Shown here: positions 57,117-64,000 of the stretch, piece by piece | How the letters are laid out: every line of letters starts with the position of its first letter | Position numbering within the stretch: position 1 is the stretch's first letter | Source: Owenia fusiformis | Taxonomy: Eukaryota; Annelida; Polychaeta; Sabellida; Oweniidae | DNA: 64,000 bases | NCBI GenBank assembly: GCA_903813345.2 | Contig: CAIIXF020000003.1 | Coordinates: 16,134,931 to 16,198,930, forward strand | Direction: 5' to 3' | The notes under the pieces: generated by a model | What the model saw: only the letters and a program-made list of their open reading frames with translations | The model's database searches: none | Told to the model about the DNA's origin: nothing | Translations under genes and position numbers: made by a program

Positions 57117-57537
57117 AGAGTCTTTAGGTATCTATCCCACCATGGATTTTGTTATTTCCTAGTAAACAATTCTTGATCTTGTTTAGCTAATTTAAATATT
57201 TTTTGACATGTGTTCTTACCCAAATATCTTTCATATCCCCAATTCTTATCACATTAGCCTTAAAATATACAGGTATACAGGGTGTCGATTACCCCCCCCC
57301 CCCCCAATGATATATCACACTTGGTACCATATATCTTGGTTTTGGAGAGTGGGAGGGGCTTATTTCATTCCCTGTAGATATGTTTTTACTGTTTTAATGC
57401 TAATATGATCTTAGCAATCTCAAATGTAACATTTATGGCTTTTTTACATATGTTTAAAGCTGAAATAAATATTACATGATTCTAATTCTATTTTTCTACA
57501 TGAGCCATTTCTGCAATATACAATCTAACTTATAGAA
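57117..57537. other. Intron 3 with a C14 tract
   Basis: ATACAGGGTGTCGATTA directly precedes C14 at 57292-57305. The CAGGGTGT end is of mariner type but its partner was not found. Confidence 0.5.
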
Positions 57538-57742
57538 GTGTTCTCCCCAGGATTTCTCAAGTGGGTGCAAAATTCTAATTTTCACAAGTCAGACCAAAAT
57601 TGGTCAAAATATGCCCATTTTTCATGCTTTTCCTCATTTTCAAATAGGTTCAAATCAGGATTTTCAGGTGGGTGCAGAATCCAGTTTTAAAATCTCAGGT
57701 GGGTGCTGCGCCCACTTGCTTAAATGCTAGGGAGATCACTGC
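57538..57742 (-). repeat. Dispersed CAGTGATCTCCC repeat, copy C
   Basis: Inverse of copies A and B: AGTGTTCTCCCCAGGATTTC at the left, ATGCTAGGGAGATCACTG at the right, with GGTGGGTGC and TTTTCAAATAGGTTCAAATC inside. Confidence 0.82.
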
Positions 57743-58129
57743 AGAGTGTATATGAGTGAATTTCTTGCGAAGGGTATGTCCATGTCAAATAAAGAATTGG
57801 AAAAGTTCACTCGGTGCAGTTGTAATATCTTGACACGGTTTTATTATAATTGGTTGCAGCATTTACTTCAGTGTTATTCTCTGTTTAATACTGACTTATG
57901 TGACAGAGACATGAGATAAACCCTTGTTATGATATGTGGGGTGTGAATGATTGTGTCCTTGTACCCTTCTTATTTATCTTTTATGCAGATCTTTTTAAAT
58001 AAGAGATGGTTTTTTATGTCGAGTCCGAAAATCATGATGCTATATTTTTGTTGCATGAACATGTATGCTTATTGCATCATCTTAAATAGTTAGAATGGTT
58101 CAGTATTGTTTAGTAATATTAACAAAGTG

Positions 58130-58225
58130 TCCTCCACAGGATTTTTCACAGACAAAGTGAGTGCAGAATTCTCATTTTCACAATTCAGATTGGTCAAAAT
58201 TGGCCATTTTCATAGTTATTCTCAT
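58130..58225 (-). repeat. Dispersed CAGTGATCTCCC repeat, partial copy D
   Basis: GTGTCCTCCACAGGATTTTT, GTGAGTGCAGAATTCTCATT and TTGGTCAAAATTGGCC match the first half of copy C; the rest is lost. Confidence 0.68.
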
Positions 58226-58520
58226 TTTTAATTATATCTCCATTTTGACACTACCCTGAGTCAAAGCCTTATACATGTGTCCATTTATAAAATAAAATAA
58301 AATTACGTATTAGAAAGGCTATTTTCACACCATACTGCAGTAATGTACTTTAACCAGCACGAGAACTATGTAACATAAAAAAATCAATCGAAAGTAAGGT
58401 ATTTTTGTATATATAACACATAAATTCTTTAAATCCTTTAACTTATTTTTGAAAGAGACTAAATGTTTCTCAGCTATATTTGACAGACCACACATACATC
58501 AAGATTGTGATCTTCGATTA

Positions 58521-58608
58521 TTAACCTCTTAATACCCAGACTGACAAGACATTAAGCCTCACATATTATATATGTAGTTTGGCAATGGTTTGGTAGTAAA
58601 GGGGTTAA
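58521..58608. mobile_element. 80-bp TTAA miniature element (piggyBac-like ends)
   Basis: TTAACCTCTTAATACCCAG at 58521 and the inverse TTTGGTAGTAAAGGGGTTAA ending at 58608. The TTAACC(C/T)CTTnANTACC end resembles that of the element at 23345-24047. It is very short, with an ATATTATATATG loop. Confidence 0.62.
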
Positions 58609-59257
58609 AATTAAAAAAAACATATTTCACATTTACTTGAAGTTTTATTATATTCCCATACTTTACTGTATGTACTTTCTACTTTCTATATACAGTAATA
58701 AAAAAGTCCAGTTGATTGTAAGTTATGGTGACCGTACCTGTCCAAATGAATGAATTAGTATACCCATCATACTGAGCTATATACCTATTATAATATCTTA
58801 CCTGTCAAAAAATTACACCCAAATTGATAATATTTTTTTCACTCTTTTGAGATACAATGAGTGTCATAGCTTATTAGAGCTTCAATTCATGCCTGGTAAA
58901 TTCTGTCCCCTCTAATTCCATGTTTTTCTGATGTTATGACGGGAGCAGTGGCATTTTAAGAATAGGTTTGTGTTTGAGGTATAATGAAACCATAATGATA
59001 TCATGTCGGTTTGTGTAGATCCATACAGAGATTTCATGATAGTTATCAATGAATGGTATTCTTTTATTTTTTATCATAAACATGTCATGTTTCCTTTTCA
59101 TGTTGTATTTTATGAGATATTTGATGGTTTCCTCAACTAATTACGGCACAACATGATATTTTCTATTTTAAAAGTTGAACTAACTTTTTCTAACTGTGAA
59201 TAGAGGTTGTCAGCCACAGGAAAGTACAGAATATTGAACATTTTTTGCCAAGAAAAA
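58609..59257. other. Intron 3, nothing recognised
   Basis: AT-rich; no feature supported. Confidence 0.4.
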
Positions 59258-59412
59258 ATATTCAATGTTGGTTTGTGTTCACTACAGAGAGGGCAATTAA
59301 TACTAAAGTCAGTTGAGTATATGCAGAGGGAGGGTGTCTACTAAAGACAGGTGTTTACTCGAGATAGGTGTTCACTTGAGAGATTTGGTCATTTAGACAG
59401 GTTTTACTACAT
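59258..59412. mobile_element. pogo-like MITE, partial copy 3
   Basis: Right end GACAGGTTTTACTACA and repeated AGGTGTTTACTCGAGATAGG / GTGTTCACTTGAGAGA words match copies 1 and 2. The left end is missing or diverged beyond GTTTGTGTTCACTACAGAGA. Confidence 0.65.
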
Positions 59413-59530
59413 ATGACCAAATACTAGACATTATTTTATGGAACTATGACCTCAGTGCAAAACATGGGACAAAAAAATACAAATTTTTTTAAAACTTCAA
59501 CAATAACTTTATGAGGAAATTCTCATCTAA

Positions 59531-59919
59531 AGTCCATTTCACTGCTTCATTTCGTCACTAGAACGGCAAAAATAAGAAATTGGGAGACCATTGTGCAATG
59601 ATATATGGAAAAGTATCTTCATAATGTACATGAATGACATTTGTATATTTCAGATTTTTTAGTTTTTTGTGCAATAAGCCTGTGCCGTCTTGTAATTTGA
59701 AGAATTTCAGCCATGTTAATCTTATTGAAAATAACATGGCAGAGAAACATCCAAATATAAGAGGCCACACACTTTATAAGCCAAACTAGAAGCAATCCAA
59801 GATATACAAATGTCATTCATGTACATTATGAATATACTTTTCCATATATTTTTGCACAATGGTCTCCCAATTTCTTATTTTTGCCGTTCTACTGACGAAA
59901 TGAAGCAGTGAAATGGACT
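59531..59919. mobile_element. MITE with about 117-bp inverted arms
   Basis: AGTCCATTTCACTGCTTCAT at the left and ATGAAGCAGTGAAATGGACT at the right. The arms stay paired through CGGCAAAAATAAGAAATTGG, GAGACCATTGTGCAA and CATAATGTACATGAATGACA with only a few mismatches, so the copy is fairly young. CTA stands on both outer sides, which would fit a 3-bp target duplication of the Harbinger type; this is tentative. Confidence 0.85.
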
Positions 59920-60560
59920 CTACACTATATTTTCTGACCCAAACAGGAACAAATGTTCCTAAGTGCCCCATTCCAAAGTAAATTGTTCAGTGACATCTGC
60001 AGTCAGTATTGATTGACCAATGTTTATGAAAATTAATTTTTGGCTTGCTGGCTTACTGCATGGTTGTTTAGTGTCAGAAGAATCCATTTCAGTCCAAAGT
60101 AACTAAGATCTTAGTATCTGGTCACAGGTCATATGATCAAAAGTTACAAAAGTAGTCAGACTGCAACGAGGTTCAAGGTCATACCTAAACCTTGGGACTT
60201 GGTCCAGATTTTACAACTTCTCTTCTGGCATATAGCTTGATAAAATCAAGATAAAGTTCGTACTGTATATAAACACATCTACTCACGAGAAAAATCAAAC
60301 TGACATTAGGTGGGTGATATAATATTACCCCCTCCCCCTCGAACATTTGGTGAATGTACTTACACTTACATATATAGATCTTGCACTTGATTGATTTACT
60401 ACCTGACACCAAGATGTTTACAACATGTGATAATGTTGTCGTTGGGTAAATAAACAGCCAGGATTAAGATAAGTTAGTTAAAACTAATTGAAAGTGGAGG
60501 TTTAGTACAACTGTTAGGCTACCTGTTTGTAAATTCCTGTCACTTGACATGGCTCTTTTG
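59920..60560. other. Intron 3, nothing recognised
   Basis: No gene or repeat recognised. Confidence 0.4.
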
Positions 60561-60895
60561 ATGTACCATTTTTTATGTATGATATACCATACATAATGCA
60601 CCATTTTCATGACACCATCAGAAGTGATGATATATTTTTATGGTCTCCAACTATTTGATGGATTATGTTCAGCAGTCAGCGTTTAGTGTTCAGTGTCTGT
60701 AATAAATGGCAGGTAGTGATATTTTGCATGTCAATACCTTGTATATGTATATGATATACCATGTCTCTTTGATGTACCATGTTTACGATATACCATTTCT
60801 ATATGATGTACCATGTTTGTAAGTATGATATACCATATGGTACTATATACGTTTGATATACCATTATACCATATATGGTATATCATGTACTTTCA
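60561..60895. repeat. GATATACCAT / GATGTACCAT words around a dispersed repeat copy
   Basis: TGATATACCAT and TGATGTACCAT recur about ten times at 60561-60610 and 60750-60895, the last run containing the palindrome ATACCATATATGGTAT. Between them (60618-60745) is a copy of the GAAGTGATGATATATTTTTA / AGTGTCTGTAATAAATGGCA repeat found also at 27250 and 49781. Confidence 0.72.
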
Positions 60896-61494
60896 TCGAA
60901 ACACTTTGCTTTGCAGTATGTGTTCACTTACATGACTATGTTCACATGACAAGGTATTCATAAAAAACAGTGTTTTCATATTAAATTACGATAATGTTCC
61001 TATGTATAGGTTCCACTGTACAATTGGTGTAATAGAGTAACAAACAGTCTGTCAAGATGCCAATTATACCACTGGAGACCATACAAATCTTGTTACATAC
61101 GATAACATTGACAATTTTCAATAACATTATGTACATGCTCAATATGGTACAGTGTATGAGTCTAGCTTTACAAGATTACTCCATAATCTCATTGATTTCA
61201 CTTAATCCAATTCTATTATATCAAAATTTATTTTGAATGTGGATTATACTACCTCTAGCCCCTGACTGAAGAAATTGATTCAAATAAGATTGAGTTTAGG
61301 GTATCATGAAATATGGTAGTCTTGCCTCAAGACTGATGACCCCCCCCCCCCCCCCTACTTCACTACCAGGTAGATCTATAGTGGAGGGAGTCATAATTGC
61401 TTGTAGCTAGACTAAAAATATCCATGGCCCAAGGGTATTTCAATACTTAAACTGCTATGGTGAAGCCCAATCTGTCTAGTGGGGGTAGGTAGTT
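60896..61494. other. Intron 3 with a C16 tract
   Basis: C16 at 61340-61355 is followed by GGAGTCATAATTGCTTGTAG then CTAGACTAAA, words shared with 19910-19930 and 63955-63975. Confidence 0.5.
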
Positions 61495-61680
61495 CAGGCT
61501 CGTAGCCAGGATTTGCCAAGGGGGATCACTTTTTGAAAAATTCCAGGGGGGTTCACTTGTGACAGTTTGGGTCCAAAAAAGGCGAAAATGGTGAAAATGC
61601 TCAGAATGGTGAAAATTGCATGATTTTGAAAGATTTTCTGGCCAGGGGGGGGGGTTTGAACCCCCCTGGCTACGGGCCTG
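61495..61680. mobile_element. CAGGCTCGTAGCCAGG MITE (hAT-like ends)
   Basis: CAGGCTCGTAGCCAGGATTT at the left and CCTGGCTACGGGCCTG at the right, with AGGGGGGTTCA / TTTGAACCCCCC pairing further in. GGTAGTT occurs just outside both ends, a 7-8 bp target duplication depending on how the shared G is assigned. The CAGGC-CGTAGCCAGG end is of the hAT MITE type. It contains the only long G run on the + strand (G10 at 61645-61654). Confidence 0.82.
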
Positions 61681-62837
61681 GTAGTTAGACTCACAACATC
61701 CTTGTATTAGTTCAAGGGTATTTCAATGCTTTCTATAGCTGTTATAGTGAAGTCTGATCTTGAAGTATGGATTCAAAAGGCGGTGATGTTTTTTTAAACC
61801 ATTGTATTCCCTTTGTTGTGAGAATGTTGTGTTGGTGATATGAATAGCATTATCCCCAGCCAAGGTGAACATCTGGTGTTCCCTTTCAAGTAAAACATAT
61901 TTTGTCATGAACTCACTAACTTTTCTATAGAAAGAATGAACGATTGTTCGATGAGAAATTTTCATTTTTGGCAACTTTGCATGTATATGTACGTGAGCAT
62001 TTCTCTTCCTTTTATTAGTGTGTATTTATTTATTTATTTTTATACCTGGCCTGAAATATTTTGTAAGGGCCATTGTCTACAGTACAGATGGTATGGCCAT
62101 GTGTTACCTGGGCTTGAGATGAAACCTCTCCACCTAGACCTCTCTATACCCATAAACAAAAATCATCCCAATTTTCTGCATTTTGAGTAGACTGAGAGGA
62201 GAATAAGTGAAAAATAGATAACCATTCGAGGAAAAAAGTCATTTTCTTTTTTTGTAAATATTTGTGATTTAGGCCAGGAAATCCTGAATCCTTAGTTTGA
62301 AATCGAGAAATAACTCATGTTTTGATCATAGATGCATGTGCATTGAGAAATTCTATGAGAGGTTGTATTAAACATTTCACCAGACAAGACTTTATTGTCT
62401 ATGTGATGATGTTCTCTATTCTTCATGTTTATCCACAGGGAGTTTGTCTCCCATTCCCTCTTTAAGTTGTATATATTAGTACATGTACATGCATATCTAA
62501 ATAGGAAAGATCACTTATTTTCTGTGTTTTCACCTTAGATTATTATGAGCCTTTATCTTAAATTATAGTATATTAGGGTATTGTTCACATTTGACCTTGA
62601 CCCATTGGCTGGGATTCAACATGGACTCATTGTAGGTTCTACAGCCTTCACTCCCCCGAGGAAGGTTCCTTAAATAAAGCCCTGGGTAAACTGAGCTGCC
62701 ATAGCCTTTCTTTATAAAGATGAAATGACAAGTCAAGATGCAAAACATATAGCCATGGTGCAAGATATCCTGGTAATCATTGCATCACATATGCCTTTTA
62801 TAGAAGAACTGATAGAAGGCTGTAATCTCTCACTATG
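61681..62837. other. Intron 3, nothing recognised
   Basis: AT-rich; an acceptor-like TTATCCACAG precedes 62440 but no protein is recognised after it. GAGGAAGGTTCCTTAAATAA near 62659 resembles a retroelement tail without further support. Confidence 0.4.
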
Positions 62838-62950
62838 CAGTGTTCTCCACAGAATATTTTATCAAGTTGGTGCAAAATTCTCATTTTCACAGTTCAGACC
62901 AAAATTGATCACGCCAAAATGTGCCCATTTTTCATGATTTTCAAGTGGGA
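62838..62950 (-). repeat. Dispersed CAGTGATCTCCC repeat, partial copy E
   Basis: CAGTGTTCTCCACAGAATAT, GTGCAAAATTCTCATTTTCA and CAGTTCAGACCAAAATTGAT match copy C; the rest is cut off after GATTTTCAAGTGGG. Confidence 0.72.
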
Positions 62951-64000
62951 GTGGCTCACTTATAGATACAAGTGATGTCATAATGAAATATGAAGAGAAA
63001 AACACTTATGAAAGTCATTGAATGATATCATGACTGATACATATTAAGACAAACCCATGAGATAAATTACCTGACGAAAGTGAATAACCTGTTTCACTCT
63101 GATGTTAAATATACCATGAAGATACTGACAAATTGTCCATTTAAGCAGGTTGATATTTTGAGCCCTGTTTTAAGATAGTGACATTTTTCTAATCCATTGT
63201 TTTCAACCAGATGATTGAAATTGAACTTGATTGATGGGTAAAGGAAATAGAGTCTATTGTTTATGCCATAAGTTAAAATGACATGGCAGATCTTAGTCCC
63301 CTTTGTACTATATCTTTGAAGTCAGTGTCTCATGACCATTTTTCATTTTACTTTATTTTTGCCAAAAATAAAAAATGTTTTTTGGCATCATGTAAGAGTT
63401 CAGGTCCGGCTACTTGATTTCATGTTAAATTCTCTGGTTTTTACTGTATAACAGAGAAAAATAGGTTTTATTTATTTGTATATTTTTGTACAAGATGTTT
63501 ACCATTAAAGCTCTTCAGCTGGCACTATCCTATTGATCTTGGCCCATATAGAATCTTAGGCCTCCAGATTTCCGCTTTGATTTTATAAGTGAGAAATACT
63601 GCTGATTTCCTGGCTTCAATTACTGTATATTTGTCTAATTCTGGAACATGTACAAGTAGATCTAAAATAGAAATAAGAGCCAACATTGGAAAATGTTCTT
63701 ATTCTGAAAGTTATTAAGGCAACATGTAGGGTTGTTGCATTGTCTCTACATGTAGTTGGTATTAAGGTTCACTGTCTAAAAAGTGAATGCACATCAAAAA
63801 CCAAGTTTTGGATATTTCCATCAGTATAAGGGGAATGAGATTCTTACACATACACAAATAGTCTAGGTACAAATCCTTGTGCCCCCCCCCCCCCTCTCTC
63901 TCTCTACTCGACTACACATCTTCTCCCACTGGGATGAGTAGTGGGGGAGGGTCACAAGGGCTTGTAGCTAGACTAATGCATGAACTAGTAGTTTGAAGAA
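62951..64000. other. Intron 3, right edge
   Basis: No exon recognised. A C13 tract at 63882-63894 runs into (TC)n, then a GGGGGAGGGTCACAAGGGCT word shared, inverted, with 24880-24920. Confidence 0.45.

Larger units (their letters stand above)
22278..64000 (+). other. MTSS-like gene, intron 3 (continues beyond the window)
   Basis: From the exon 3 donor to the window edge is 41.7 kb without a recognisable MTSS exon. Large 5' introns are normal for this family in animals. All features listed to the right of 22278 would be intronic if the gene is intact. This is inference: a different gene could also lie inside or beyond, and exon 4 might simply have escaped reading by eye. Confidence 0.65.

Noticed and set aside
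62440-62500. Possible exon after TTATCCACAG
   Set aside because: No coding similarity and stops follow soon; splice-like words are common in AT-rich DNA.

Overview
This is an animal (metazoan) genomic window: AT-rich, almost entirely non-coding, with GT-AG introns and dense, nested DNA transposons. One gene can be named. Three coding exons on the + strand (12284-12355, 21610-21671, 22204-22277) join in frame into the first 69 residues of an MTSS (missing-in-metastasis) protein, the start of its I-BAR/IMD domain. Intron 1 is about 9.25 kb, intron 2 about 0.53 kb, and intron 3 runs from 22278 past the right edge (more than 41 kb). No later MTSS exon is visible, so about 80% of the window lies inside this one locus. 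The repeat content (a DINE/Helitron2-like family, TTAA palindromes, CRE-bearing foldback arms) suggests a marine invertebrate, but the sequence does not fix the phylum.

Region by region. 1-12283: intergenic or upstream sequence with one candidate terminal exon of another gene (1562-1648), a TTAA MITE (6310-6721), a 5'-truncated LINE on the minus strand (8128-9060), a MULE-like MITE with 9-bp duplications (9103-9424), a long palindrome (9455-10205) and two adjacent copies of a GGGGGGTTCACT-ended element (10895-11902). 12284-22277: the three MTSS exons. Intron 1 holds a 1.45-kb TTAA palindrome with a second MULE-like MITE inside one arm, and a repeat copy split by an 8-bp-TSD element. 22278-32230: first part of intron 3, with a piggyBac-type non-autonomous element (23345-24047), small mariner- and pogo-like MITEs, minisatellites and a retroposed poly(A) insertion. 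32240-42930: an array of roughly 370-bp units broken by a Helitron2/DINE-like element (33448-34330) and by a 7.85-kb giant inverted repeat (34470-42320), whose core carries a satellite with a 96-bp higher-order period. 42930-64000: a promoter-like TTACCCT MITE family, a second DINE-like element (52688-53441), several hAT-like and other MITEs, and one unusually long unassigned reading frame (45637-46230, minus strand).

No tRNA, rRNA, CRISPR, operon or prokaryotic signal was seen. The main interest is transposon archaeology: several elements can be delimited to the base because they sit inside another repeat whose empty form is present elsewhere in the window. The long intronic inverted repeats should also fold in the MTSS pre-mRNA.
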